NCBI GenBank assembly: GCA_035048485.1
Contig: CM068584.1
Span: forward strand, 57,289,739-57,353,738
Reading direction: 5' to 3'
DNA from: Pteria penguin
Lineage: Eukaryota; Mollusca; Bivalvia; Pterioida; Pteriidae
Length of the DNA: 64,000 nt
The position numbers and the translations under genes are program-made. Below the pieces are notes generated by a model. The model had not been told where the DNA came from. It searched no databases and worked only from the letters and a program-made list of their open reading frames with translations. Each line of letters starts with the position of its first letter. Within the stretch, counting starts at the first letter, position 1. Positions 1-10,450 of this stretch are shown piece after piece.

Positions 1-839
1 TGGAGTAGAAGTCGTTAAATGTAAAGAGGTTAACGCTGGACGACAAATGACAGCTGGTGCACTATATGACAATAGCTCACTTGAGCTTCACTCAGGTGAG
101 CTAACATTAAGTCTCTAAACTTCGTTTGGGAAACTTAATGATTAACTTGGTAGAGAACCTACATTACTTCATTTACAGTGATGTTCCATTAATCCCGGCT
201 CTGATTATCTTGAAAATCCACTTTCCGGACAAGAAAATGCGGGACCTGATTTTGATCCGTTAACTTGGAAGTAAGTAAATATGAGTACGGAATTCCAAAA
301 GTACTTTAAATTTGCTCCACAAATCCAGACAAAATCTTGCCTTCTAGACGTAGCTGTAGCAAATAACTGCAGTTTTATTAATACATGAAGCCACACAGTT
401 TAGCTCCTCTATGCCCTAATCGATTGTTTATTTAACAGTTTAAAAACGAAGCATTTACCTGGTCACCTACCTATAGTATATTAATAACCTATCCAATTAA
501 GAATTGACAGCTTGGGGTGTAGTCAAACATCATCTTAGATGTCAATGATGATAGCTTTTTTTAAATGAGTGTGTACATGCTCATGCCAGAAAAAAAGATT
601 ACTGTTATATGAATGATAGTAAATACGAGAAACCATCAAGGACAGTATGACCGGATTGCAAAGATGTCTTTGTGAACGTGGACCATGACCCACTGACCTG
701 CCAAGTGATAGGGATTATCTACATATTGATGCATTAAGTTTGTGAGTACCTATTGCCAAGGGTATGGTTTTCCATACGGTAAACACATAAGTAGTGCAAT
801 CCAGGTCAAGATAAAAAATTTCGCGTCGTTGGGCAAGAC
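1..839. other. intergenic, no gene seen
   Basis: No open frame with family resemblance was found. Bases 70-112 hold a dispersed motif (CTCAGGTGAGCTAA) that also occurs near 45845-45880 and, partly, near 12430 and 25505, which fits a bivalve-type interspersed repeat. A short minus-strand frame at 205-396 follows an AG at about 255 but has no recognisable content, so no exon is called. Confidence 0.5.
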
Positions 840-1400
840 CTCATAAAAGTTAACAAGCTATCTGAGATTCTGTTCACTGAAAAACAGTGTACACTGAAGC
901 CTGAAGTCAATGTCAAGGTCACCAAGTATGTGTTTAATGGGAAGAGCTCATGAATGTCTACAATCCCTCAAAGTTTGAAGTTGGTTATATCAACAGTAAG
1001 CAAGAAGTCAGCTTAAAGTCAAAAACAGTCTAAGTTCACTGAAGCATGAAGCCAAGGTCACCACAATATGTGTCAGATGGGAAGAACGCATGAATGTCTA
1101 AAATCCCACTAAGTTTGAAGTAGGTAACATTAACAGTATGCAAGAGGTCAGCTTAAAGGCAAAAACAGTCTGTGTTCACTGAAGCGTGAAGTCAAGGTCA
1201 AGGTCACCACAGTATGTGTCGGTTTGGAAGAGTTCATGAATGTCTACAATCCCACTAAGTTTGAAATAGAAAACATTAACAGTATACAAGTGGTCACCCT
1301 AAAGGAAAAAACAGTGTGTGTTCACTGAGGCGTGAAGTCAAGGTCAAGGTCACCAAATTTTGTATTGGTTAAATAGAACTATCATTCAAGTATCTACAAA
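840..1400. repeat. tandem repeat, about 144-bp unit, 3-4 copies
   Basis: The phrase 'cactgaagc(c/a/g)tgaag' recurs at about 889, 1033, 1175 and 1321, giving spacings of 142-146 bp. Each unit also carries 'caaggtcacc', 'catgaatgtctacaatcc' and 'aaaaacagt'. Divergence between units is moderate. After the array, 1470-1545 ('gacagacag...caatctggtcaaaa') resembles 32110-32170, so the array may be the expanded tail of a dispersed element. No coding potential is seen. Confidence 0.8.
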
Positions 1401-2251
1401 CCTACCAACTTTGACATAAGTACCCTTTAGGGTATGGAAGAAACCAAACTAAATGCAAAATGTTGATGCCGTACAGACAGATGGAGAAACAGACAGACGG
1501 ATTTCGCAAATTCATAGACCAGACTTGCTTTGCAATCTGGTCAAAAAGTGAATGGCCAAATTCGAAACTTACATTGTAAATAAAAATTACTGTTTTTTTA
1601 TGATATTTTGGAGGGGTAATTACTGAAAGTTTTTATATTTAAAGCATGCTTTTTGTATAAATGTGCAATAGCCGGACATAAATTCTTTACAATGCTAATC
1701 ATTGCATATCACAGTAGGGCGTTTGATAAGCCCTCTGATGGCGACAGAAGTGAAATTAGTCGAGTGCAAAGTACATTTATATACAAAGGTGGCTGTAACA
1801 AATAAATAGAGGAAAACGAATTTTAAAATTCAAGCATGTTTTTGAAGTTTGTCTGAAATTAATATATCAAATATATAAGATATTAATATATCAAATACAT
1901 AATAGATATACATGTATATTTCTTCTATACGATTAACGCATAAAAGGAATGTTTGTTTACTTGTGTATTATTGTGTATACACCCCTTCTATAATTCTTCA
2001 ACACTTATTTACTACAATCTGATAATCTGTAAAATCTGTTTGTCTGGAAAAATTGATCAAACGTTTCCAGATTAACGGAGCATCACTGTATACCAAGTTT
2101 CATTAAAATCCTTGAAAGTGTTCTGAAGAAGTCAAAAATGTTAAAAGTATACAGACAGATAGGTGATCAGAAAGTTCAAGTTCGCTATTATGACAAATTA
2201 AGATAAGAACAGAATTTTTTATATCTCTGACAAAAAAATGGTTGTGAATGA
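1401..2251. other. AT-rich intergenic DNA
   Basis: AT-rich sequence with simple ATA-rich stretches at 1860-1920. Bases 2090-2160 ('accaagtttcattaaaatcc...ttctgaag') match a dispersed family also seen at 11945-11990 and 12365-12420. No gene is supported. Confidence 0.5.
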
Positions 2252-2420
2252 CACTGGTTAGTTGGTTGATTAGGGTTTTATGTCGCTTTCAACAATATTT
2301 CAGTTATATCGCAACATGGAGACAGGAGTTTCCAACCTCTTAAATATAGTGGACCAATTCCGAAATCGAACAGTGAATGACACTAGACAAGTGGCAGTTT
2401 TACACCATCTATTACACCAG
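2252..2420 (-). repeat. SINE 3'-end fragment
   Basis: Read on the minus strand, 'gcgatataactgaaatattg' followed by 'ttgaaagcgacataaaac' matches the 3' half of the tRNA-headed SINE at 20864-21010 (+). The tRNA-like head is not evident here, so it is called a fragment. It lies in the intron-side flank of the minus-strand gene whose second exon is at 2485-2584. Confidence 0.55.
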
Positions 2421-2484
2421 GCACATCACAATGACTATCTCCTTTAGCTTAAACCTTTCACAAAAAATGCAGAGGGCATCTTAC

Positions 2485-4116
2485 CTATAATATCATCTAT
2501 ATGTTTAACTTCCAGTCCCTCTTTATCCTTATTCTGCTGAAAATATTCCACAGCTTCTTGGTTACCATCTTTAACTGATACTACCTGAAATTTTAAGAAA
2601 ATATACAATTATATATCTTTACAGCAAATAAAACGTTCAACAGGTGTGTTGCCAGAAAAGTATATCTCTTTATTCTTTTTAAAACTTCAAGAGCTGGTAT
2701 AGTAATAATATTCAAATTATAATTCTTTTATACCTCTAAAAGTTAATCTAAGTCTGTTTGTCTCTATATGCAGCTAGCAGTCTGGTCTGAAAAAGAGGTT
2801 TGTCAAAGGGGTATCCATTTGTGACCTACTTTCGCCCGAGGTGACACCACCTGTTTAGGGATCTGGACAAAAATATCAACAATTGCAAAGAATCACACAT
2901 ACTTAATTCCTACCAAATGTCATCAAAATCGAAAATGTACAAAAATTCATCAAATCCCATCCCATCAATCCCCCTTTTTTTCAAAGAGGGTAACCCTCTA
3001 AGATCTATTTTTAGCAATTGTGTGCGACCTGTTGAGGGATTCGGACGACATCAACGGACAGTTCTTTTTTTTTTCAATTACAGATCCAATACAACAGATT
3101 CCAATAGCAGAGAGATAAATATTTATAACTCTAATGTTATTCAATATGCGACAATAAAAAGAAAATAAGTACATGTACGGAGTGATTTATATTTAACAAG
3201 GCCAAAACTAAAATTAAGTTTGTTTCCCCAAACCCGACCGACCCGCAAAATTCGACACGACTCGAATAATTTTTTTGCCATTTTTCACGAAGAATTATTT
3301 TTTCCTGTTTCCTGATATTTGCAAACAATTTCGGTGTATAAGTCAACACTTTTTTACTAATTGCTTGTCCCTCAATCTATACAACTTACGGTTCGACCAA
3401 TGTATGGTTCAAATATACGATCTCATTTTTTGTAAAGGGAGTATAAAAAGGTGAACATTTATTCACTAAAACGGATAAATTTATATTCAACCGTAGTGTA
3501 GTAGGGAGAAAGATGCTTGGTTCCAACTTTTGTTCTCATTAAGACGAAATATGCAACATTCCAGAAGTTATGTCCAATGATGAAGAGTAAACTGTAGACT
3601 ATTCATGATCTCCTTCTCGCCCTTGCTTCTATCTTTAACTCATATACGGAAGACGACAATATAATGACAGTTTTGCAATTAATAGATATGATTAAAGTAA
3701 TCTGAGTGTGTGTGGATATGAACAACGAAAGCAGAGACTTAGACTACTTTCTATAGTAGTTATGTCTCTGATGAAAGCAACAATCTAATAGGTATTGTTA
3801 TAAGCCGAAGCAAAATCTGTGACAGTCCAAAATTATATGAGAGGTTGTCTATAGAGTAACAGAATCAAAACGCAAGACATATATATAATGGTGACAAAAA
3901 TACCTTGGATGCAATGATATCACACTTGCCGATGTCATTTCTTATTATGTGTTGATATTGACAGATGCTATGCGCACGGTTCCCGGCCAATTCAGAACGT
4001 ATGCACGCGGGTATTTCTACATTTGGCAACTTGACACTTTGTAAACCGTTAAACAAGTCTTGCGCCGCTACCGTACTGCAGACAAATAGAACGTTCGTAT
4101 TCCGTTTGCCTACCAT
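2485..4116 (-). CDS. 5' end of an unidentified gene, two exons visible
   Basis: Two exons fit together. Exon 1 (4116 down to 3904) starts with ATG, encodes 71 residues beginning MVGKRNTNVLFVCSTV, and ends AAG before a GTATTT donor. Exon 2 (2584 down to 2485) follows an acceptor 'aaaatttcag', starts in the same phase (VVSVKDGNQEAVEYFQQN...), and ends with one base of a codon before a strong GTAAGATG donor. Together they give about 104 residues; further exons must lie left of 2485 or outside the window. The fold beginning NVLFVCST with 'SVKLPNVEIPA' loosely recalls the N-terminus of D-isomer 2-hydroxyacid dehydrogenases, but no diagnostic motif is present, so no function is assigned. The 1.3-kb intron holds GCGCCACC-type dispersed repeats. 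Confidence 0.6.
2776..3075. repeat. dispersed 'accacctgtt-gga-tctggac' repeat, two partial copies
   Basis: The phrases 'gtgacaccacctgtttaggg' and 'gcgacctgttgagggattcg', each followed by 'ggac' and AT-rich sequence, belong to a family seen again at 11885-11990, 12240-12420 and 25217-25310 (usually GCGCCACCTGTTGA). The copies lie inside the intron of the 2485-4116 gene. No coding role is seen. Confidence 0.5.
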
Positions 4117-4836
4117 TCACACTGTGTAAGAGCTGTTCATCAGGATACGTCAATGCATGCTCAATTTTTTATGAGTGCATCGAACAACAATGTACATAAA
4201 CCTAAGACAACGAGCAACAACGAATCCAAGCGATGTCAAACCGTACTTTGGCTTATGCCAGCAAATGCTAAATATTTGTCATACCCAGACATACTCTAGT
4301 ACTCTAGTATATTGATTATTAAATTTATTCATGGATTTCAGTTTCTCTTTCTAAAAGTTATGTTCACCGATATATACGAACTTAAGCAATTAAATAGGAT
4401 AATTAGCAAGAGGATACATGTAAGTGGGTTCTGTCCAAGCTCTTTGTTTCTTTATCTCTCTCACAATTTGAAAATGATAGATGATTGGGAATTTATAAAA
4501 ATGACACTCACAGTGCCTAAACATAATTGTGTAACTTTTCTGTCTTTTACACTTACAGTACCGATGCATGTGTAAATCAAGATTAGAGAGATCGGGTGAA
4601 TGTTCATTTAGTTGTGTAGTAAGTTGATTGCATAATTTGTCATATGAGTTTGAAGATTAATCAAAAAGAATATATATACCCTTGAAAAACAGAAGAGTTC
4701 CACAGCTGCAACTGTATCGGTACCCAGAATTACCAGAATGGCACATATTTACCGAAATGGAGGTACAATTACCGGAATGGCACCAAAATGGCACTTACAA
4801 TTGTGTTTTCGGTGATTTCTTTTTCTGTATTTGGAT

Positions 4837-5106
4837 TGATTGATTTTTGTTTAACGTCACACCACGAATATTTCACGTATATGGTGACGGCATCTGCCTG
4901 ATGCGGGGCATACAAAATTTGACCTTTGCAACGGACCCACCCGAAGCAGTGAGGGATCTTTAACGTGCCATGCATACCACGACACGGGGCCTCGGTTTTT
5001 ACTGTCTCATCCGAAAGACAGTACACCAGCATGACCCAAGCGGGAATTGAACCCCGGCCTCCCGATCAGGAGTCCAGCGCGATACCACTAGGCCACGCCG
5101 GCTTTT
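4837..5106 (-). mobile_element. tRNA-derived SINE with 11-bp target-site duplication
   Basis: On the minus strand the head reads like a tRNA: an A-box-like GTGGCCTAGTGGTATCGC and a B-box GGTTCAATTCC with correct spacing, followed by an element body and a tail ending GTGTGACGTTAAACAAAAAT and (ATCA)n. Both flanks carry TGTATTTGGAT (4826-4836 and 5107-5117), a clean 11-bp duplication typical of LINE-mediated retroposition. A second copy of the body lies at 36337-36525 (+) and a tail fragment at 37553-37610. The tRNA-like part is a pol III promoter relic, not a functional tRNA gene. Confidence 0.85.
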
Positions 5107-5706
5107 TGTATTTGGATAAGACATACCATATTACACTACTTTCATATACTTCCACTTCTCATATACTTATTTTTATTGCAGAGTCGGACATTCCAAGTTT
5201 CCTCTGATTGGAATTAGAAGACGGCACCCACTATATTGTCGGTCTGTCTAATACAGCCCATGGTTTTGTAAATTTTTAAAATAAAAACAGGTATGTCAAT
5301 GTGTGTTATATTTCATTAGTTTTTGGTGCATATATTCGTTCTGATTTCCTCTGTTCATTGAAAATTCAATTAATTCTAAGGACAGGTTAAACCCTGTGAA
5401 GAAGATGGCATTATCGCAAATGATTATACCTTCTTGTCTGCTTAATAATTTTTATTTATTTATTTTTAAATTCTAATTTACTGTACTTTTTCTTTATTTT
5501 TTTTATATCATTTATTATTGTAATAATTTTCAGGCTAACGCAATCACATTAAAAGACACACAAGGGCCATGATTTATAACCAGTATACTCTAAAAGGTAT
5601 GATCCTATAGTATATGTCTATGCCACCCATTTTCCAAATCAAGTGCCATTTTGGTATTTGCAGTGCCATTTTGGTAATTGTACCTCCATTTCGGTAAATA
5701 AGTGCC

Positions 5707-6241
5707 TAGTCCGAGATTCTCTGCCCTTCTCCCACTTTTCATATCGGCGGTTTGTGGGAGAGGGTCATCAAAGGTGGAATTTCAGCGATACCAGCCGGTA
5801 TCGCGATGTACAAGCCTCTGGCGACAAATAAACGCTTGCCAAGTGAACTTGCAACCTATAATCCAATAAATGAACATTCAACTTACTCGACCACACGAAC
5901 ATCTTTTCCACATGAGATCTATAACTTCTACTAGCTGCCGTTTTATCTGGACACACACGGTGATTCTCCATTTCGTCATTTGTGTATATAGTATGACGTC
6001 AGATTTAACGTCATACTGTATACACAAATGGCGAAATGAGAATATTGTGGTGTTTCCTGATAAAACTGCAGCTAGCACAAGTTATAGACCTCATTCGGAA
6101 AAGATACCGCTATGATGAAGTAATTACCCAATACCGGCTGGTATCGCTAAAATTCCAACTTTTAATGAACAAAGTCTCTCTGACCCTCTCCCACAAACCG
6201 ACGATATCAAAAGTGGGAGAAGGGCAGAGAATCTCGGACTA
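5707..6241. mobile_element. 535-bp foldback / Mutator-like element with 9-bp duplication
   Basis: The whole segment is an imperfect palindrome centred near 6001. It begins TAGTCCGAGATTCTCTGCCC and ends with the inverse complement. Outer arms (5707-5810 and 6130-6241) match closely and the centre ('gtatgacgtcag...aacgtcatac') is also symmetric. It is flanked by ATAAGTGCC on both sides (5698-5706 and 6242-6250). Long inverted ends with a 9-bp duplication are typical of Mutator-like elements; that assignment is inference. There is no transposase. It interrupts the right arm of the 4717-6275 element. Confidence 0.8.
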
Positions 6242-6680
6242 ATAAGTGCCATTCCAGTAATTCCGGTTACCCAAATTGTACGTGCATTGTTTGTAAACAA
6301 TGAATTTTGTGGTTCTCGATATATCCTGTTATTTGCCCCGCATCTTTCAATAGACCATTTTCGAGATTACGTTACAGACCTTGATTTTACAAATCAGACT
6401 ACAGACAAATCAATTGTGACGTCATGATTTTCATTGCTTGACTGAGGATTTAACTGTGACGTTACATTAAATTAAATTTTTTAAAACAAAAGTACCGCAA
6501 ACACATGCAGTTCTTAACAAAAGTATGAAATTTTTTGCGATTATAACTTCTTCTTCTTCCAATAAAGTGAAGGGCCGCTTGTGTGGCATCATCTCACTAT
6601 GACAAAAAACGTGTGCATGAGGGGAAGTCCACGTCAGTATTTACAATTTAAAAAAACTGCTGAAATATGTGCTGTAGGTC

Positions 6681-7742
6681 TTATGACACTATGAAAAATT
6701 GGATCCTGGTTTTGAAGATCTCGAAAGACTCTGCTTCTGTGAACTGTGCTGGCAGGTGGTTCCATAGCCTGATGGTGGAGGGAAAGAAGGACTCTTTGTA
6801 GGTGGTAGTTTGGCTGTATGGGATCCTATATCGGTGTTCATGTCCTCTTGTGGCTGCTCCTATCGTGGTGAATTGGGGAGGTATTGGGATGGCAACTATA
6901 AAGCAGTGGACAATGTGGTACATCACAGTGGCTTTGGCTCTTATTCTTCGTTGTCGCAGACTTTCCCATTTGAGCCCGTCCATCATGGCTGTCACACTAC
7001 TGGTGGGATTGAAGTTGTTGGAGGTGAATCTTGCTGCTCTTCGTTGTACCGCTTCGATCTTGTCGATGCTCTTCTTTGTATGAGGATCCCAAACTGTGGA
7101 TGCATATTCTACCTGGGCCCCAGGCTGGGGTCTGATGAAGGTCTTGTAGCATCTGTCCTTGATGGTTGTTGGACATGAAGACAGGTTCCTTCGTAAAAAT
7201 GCTGTGGTGTTGTTTGCCTTCATACATATGGTGTTGATATGATGGTTCCATGACAAGTTTTTGGTAAAGTTGACCCCAAGGTATTTGGCTCCATTGGTAG
7301 TGGTTAATATCCTCTCATGTATGTAGTATGAGGTCTCAAGCTGCTTCTGTTTGGTTGTTATACGGATCACCTCACACTTGTCAGGATTGAAATGCATGAG
7401 CAAGTCAAATTTCCAGCGCTGGAGGTTGTCAAGGTCATCCTGAAGTTGTCTGGCGTCTGTGGTGATGGATCTGTACAGGAAGCAATCGTCTGCAAACAGT
7501 CTGGCTGTGGATTTGACTTTGCTTGGCAGGTTGCAGTTACGACTGCAAAGGAAGAGCGATTTTGTCCCGCCTCTTCCGTAGAGACGGGGCAAAATAGCTC
7601 TTCCGTTGCAGTCATAACTAGGCAGGTCGTCGATGTATGCCAGGAAAAGTAATGGGCCGAGGACTGTTCCCTGTGGCATCCCAGATGTGGCTGGTGCGGT
7701 TGATGAGAAATGACCCTCCACCAGCACTCTCTGTGTTCGCAT
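6681..7742 (-). pseudogene. LINE reverse transcriptase fragment with in-frame MITE insertion
   Basis: The 353-residue open frame encodes part of a non-LTR reverse transcriptase, the enzyme that copies LINE RNA into nicked DNA. Recognisable blocks are GMPQGTVLGPLLFLAYIDDL near the start, the catalytic FADD near residues 85-88 (shown as RLFADDCFLYRSI), the HFNPDKCEVIRI block, KYLGVNF, the thumb-region 'RRNLSSCP', and the conserved YASTVWDPHTKK and 'IEAVQRRAARF' stretches. The N-terminal endonuclease and RT fingers are missing. Between YIDDLPS and LPSKVKS lie about 30 residues (YDCNGRAILP...CSRNCN) that are translated MITE, not RT. The insertion adds whole codons, so the frame stays open. The protein is unlikely to function. 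Confidence 0.88.
7532..7620. mobile_element. 89-bp palindromic MITE inside the LINE RT
   Basis: The segment is an imperfect inverted repeat (AGTTACGACTGCAAAGGAAG ... CGTTGCAGTCATAACTA). It is flanked by GGCAGGT on both sides (7525-7531 and 7621-7627), a 7-bp target duplication. It matches the perfect copy at 8141-8227 with several substitutions. There is no coding capacity beyond its accidental contribution to the RT frame. Confidence 0.82.
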
Positions 7743-8140
7743 AGATAGAAAACTCCTTATCCAGTCATCTGGTCATGAATGCATCCTTTTACTCCAAAAT
7801 GATTTTTAACGGGTATCGGTATGAAGGACTTCGTCTACTAATGTTTATCTGACTGTAACTTATTAACTTTAAGTTATAACAACATGTTTGCAAGTTTTTA
7901 TGAACTTTCATTTGCTTTATTCTGTATCATATGGAATAAAACGAGACATTATTGTAAAAGTTCTAAAAGAGTTTAAGAGACAGCGGGGCAAATAACAAGA
8001 TATTGCCGAGAGATTTATGACAAAATTATTTTTTTAATCTGGATGTTCTCAAAACTGTGCATACCTTCCAATGCAATGCAATGCGTTATTATTATTGTTA
8101 GTCCAACCAGTCCGACCCCGACGGTGTGTTGATGTTTAAC

Positions 8141-8227
8141 TAGTTACGACTGCAACGGAAGAGCTATTTTGTCCCGTCTCTTCCGAAGAGACGGGACAAA
8201 ATAGCTCTTCCGTTGCAGTCGTAACTA
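8141..8227. mobile_element. 87-bp perfect-palindrome MITE
   Basis: Two 42-base arms are exact inverse complements around the 3-base loop CCG. The arms start TAGTTACGACTGCAACGGAA. Perfect symmetry suggests recent insertion or an ongoing correction process. No clear target duplication was found. The flanking 'atttttaacg(t/g)gtatc(t/g)gtat' at 8227-8250 resembles 7803-7828, so a short local duplication surrounds it. Confidence 0.85.
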
Positions 8228-8387
8228 ATTTTTAACGTGTATCTGTATAAAGCACTTCGTCTTCGCGCGTTGTTTTTGGCATACCTCAGACGATTACATA
8301 TAAGATGCCGGAATTTTCCGAGGTATGCCGAATGGGGATGACTGTCGAACCCGACCAAAAAATAAGTAAATACAGTACTCCACTAGG

Positions 8388-8925
8388 TCAAATAAAGGAA
8401 CGTATTTTCTCCAATTTATTCAAATATTAACAGGCATTCTTGTAAAGTTCAATTATCATGTGAATCTGAATGTTAGTTCTAGAACTCTACAATCTTTTCA
8501 TGAAGTTTTATTTTACACAAAAAAAAAACCACGGAGTTGGACATTAGTACGCTCCAAAAATACCGTAGAAGTTGGGGGGGGGGGGGGGTGTGTGTTTTTG
8601 TTTTGTTTTGTTGTTATTTTGTGTTTGGGGGGGGGGGGGGGGGTTGGGGGGCCTTTTTATTAATTTTACAAACCAGCGTCACTACAGATCGATTGAGATC
8701 ATATATAGGAACACATTTACTGTAATTTAATCTCAGACATTCTTGTAAAACCAATTGAAAATGTGAATCAGAACGTTGGTTCTATATTATTTCATAATGA
8801 AACTCGACAATTGACTGTTTGATCCGGGGATAAGTACTACGCTCCTAACATACCGTACGTAGAATTTGGGGGACGGTTGTTTTTTGCTTGGTTTTTTTTT
8901 TTTTTGGGGGGGGGGGTCTAATTTA
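8388..8925. repeat. tandem duplication, about 303-bp unit, with poly-G
   Basis: Sequence from about 8388 ('aggaacgtattttctccaat', then 'aggcattcttgtaaa') recurs from about 8691 ('aggaacacatttactgtaat', then 'agacattcttgtaaa'). Both units carry the phrase 'gtgaatc(t/a)gaa(t/c)gtt(a/g)gttcta' and 'taccgta...gaa(g)tt'. Both end in G tracts: 15 G at 8574-8588 and 17 G at 8627-8643 in the first, a T-run followed by about 10 G near 8890-8918 in the second. No gene is present. Confidence 0.75.
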
Positions 8926-9740
8926 TCAATGACTGACCCGAACTTTGAACAGGTAATTGGATTTTAAAAATGCACTTCCAGAGGTTGGTCAATTTCGATC
9001 CAATTCTGAAACGTTTTGATACGAAATAGATAACAGATGAAATGAAATAAAGGATGCAAGCTCACTTTAAAAGGATTAAATTTTATTAAGAAGTGGTTGA
9101 CTCCAGACTATTTCGAGGACCGAGAATAATGGGAAAAAAACTTTGGATGACAGCTCCTTTTCGGGCTGTTGTCTCTCTCTTATATCAACGCTGACCTATA
9201 TTTTTCTATGTATCAATTGAAAGAGTGATAACCCAACTTGTTTTAAGGGTACAACTAAAAAAGTTTAGTACTCGTTTATGGTGATTTTTTTCAATTAAAA
9301 AATGCAAATTTGCTACATTTGTAGTGTAATTAATTTTAGTCCTTTCTCATCTGAAATAAAATTTAATTATTGATAAGATTTTTTTAATATCTTGATATAG
9401 TTACCCATTTTCAGATTTCATAACTTTTCCCGATCAAATAATCATCTTTTAGTACAAATCATAAAACCAGGGACGTATATATCTATATATACGTCCCTGA
9501 TAAAGCTGATTGCAACATGTTGAAATATTTCTAAAAATAGAAGCGAAAAATCCCGTAATCTATTTTTTGACACAACTAAAAAAATCGACACTAACCCCAA
9601 ATATTTTTACACCAAATCAATGTACTTAAAAAAAACCATAAAATTTGAAATTTTTGTTACTCTGTAATTTATGAGTGATCAACCTTAATTTATTTCTATT
9701 TGAAATATATCATTTTCTATCTTTGAGGGGACGGACACCT
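8926..9740. other. AT-rich intergenic DNA with a short hairpin
   Basis: No coding region is seen. A 32-base hairpin at 9470-9501 (CAGGGACGTATATA and its inverse complement around a 4-base loop) could be a minimal TIR relic. The rest is AT-rich. Confidence 0.5.
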
Positions 9741-9995
9741 ATCGCCCCCATGTCTCCCTCTCCCGATGTATGCGGTTCGATATCTTTGTCCCCTATTTTT
9801 TTTTTTTTTAAAGAAGTACTATAATAAGACCCTCCTTCCACTATATATTTTTCGCCTCTTCTCCTCTCCCGCTACTTGCCTCCCCTCTCCCGCTCCTCGC
9901 CACCCACCTCCCCTCTCCCGCCCCATTATACCTCCCCTCCCTTTCGCCCTGTCCGCCCTCCCCCATCTTTCTTCAGTATTGTTTTCCCACGTCAG
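9741..9995. repeat. pyrimidine-rich low-complexity tract
   Basis: A strand-asymmetric C+T-rich segment made of irregular 'cccgctcct', 'cccctctcc' runs. The complementary purine strand has many short G runs. The open frame across it (9766-10080) is a product of composition and is not called. Confidence 0.7.
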
Positions 9996-10234
9996 ACCTA
10001 TATCAGCAGTGAACTTTAAAATACGAGGATTCAGGTACGCATTTAGCTGGGGTCGTATTTATTTGTTATACAGGTGTTAAAATACTGTACAGTGATTCAT
10101 TATTATTTCATATTTCACATAATTTTTTTTCTAAAATAAAGACATATCTAATGCCCTATCCAATGCAATTGGAGTTAGCATTTTTTCATCCTTATCATGT
10201 TGAATTTGAACTTTCACATTTAACATCAGGCCTA

Positions 10235-10450
10235 GAGGTTATAAAACTTTTTCGAACACCACTCGATCGGTGCTCCAACTCGAGCACGACTACAAATTCA
10301 TCGAGGTTATAAAAAATTGGAGCATGATAGCATGCTCCAATTTCGAGCATGTGCTGAAAAATGTCGAATAACTCGAGCCTTACTCAAGGTAGTACACGGT
10401 AGGAGATTGGTGGACAGCCCAATAAGCACGGTAAAAGTTTTATAACCTCG
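10235..10450. mobile_element. 216-bp MITE with 17-bp perfect inverted ends
   Basis: The left end reads GAGGTTATAAAACTTTT and the right end is its exact inverse complement. The interior has a second dyad (ATTGGAGCATG ... CATGCTCCAAT) and a copy of 'gaggttataaaa' at about 10301. There is no coding frame. The superfamily is not assigned because no clear target duplication was found. Confidence 0.78.

Larger units (their letters stand above)
4717..6275. mobile_element. nested DNA transposon with about 75-bp inverted ends
   Basis: The left end (about 4719-4795) carries GGTACCCAGAATTACC, then GAATGGCAC, then ACCGAAATGGAGGTACAATT. The right side (5641-5706, continued at 6251-6275) carries the inverse complement with few mismatches, ending GGAATTACTGGAATGGCAC when read inward from the right. 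The right arm is split by the foldback element at 5707-6241, so that element inserted later. A SINE (4837-5106) lies in the interior. No transposase frame is visible, so this is a non-autonomous element or the shell of one. The superfamily is unassigned because its own target duplication was not identified. Confidence 0.65.
6547..7775 (-). mobile_element. 5'-truncated LINE (jockey/CR1-like)
   Basis: The element comprises the C-terminal half of a non-LTR reverse transcriptase (6681-7742) plus a 3' tail that ends in a (GAA)n-like run near 6551-6560. Homology starts abruptly near 7775, where an in-frame TGA sits just upstream of a DDWIRSFLS-like segment. Loss of the 5' part is typical of LINE insertion. 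An 89-bp MITE sits inside at 7532-7620. A 20-bp inverted pair at 6322-6341 and 7983-8002 brackets the region. Confidence 0.85.

Noticed and set aside
6802..7652. Plus-strand frames of 82-122 residues opposite the LINE
   Set aside because: Antisense shadows of the reverse-transcriptase frame with no motif of their own.
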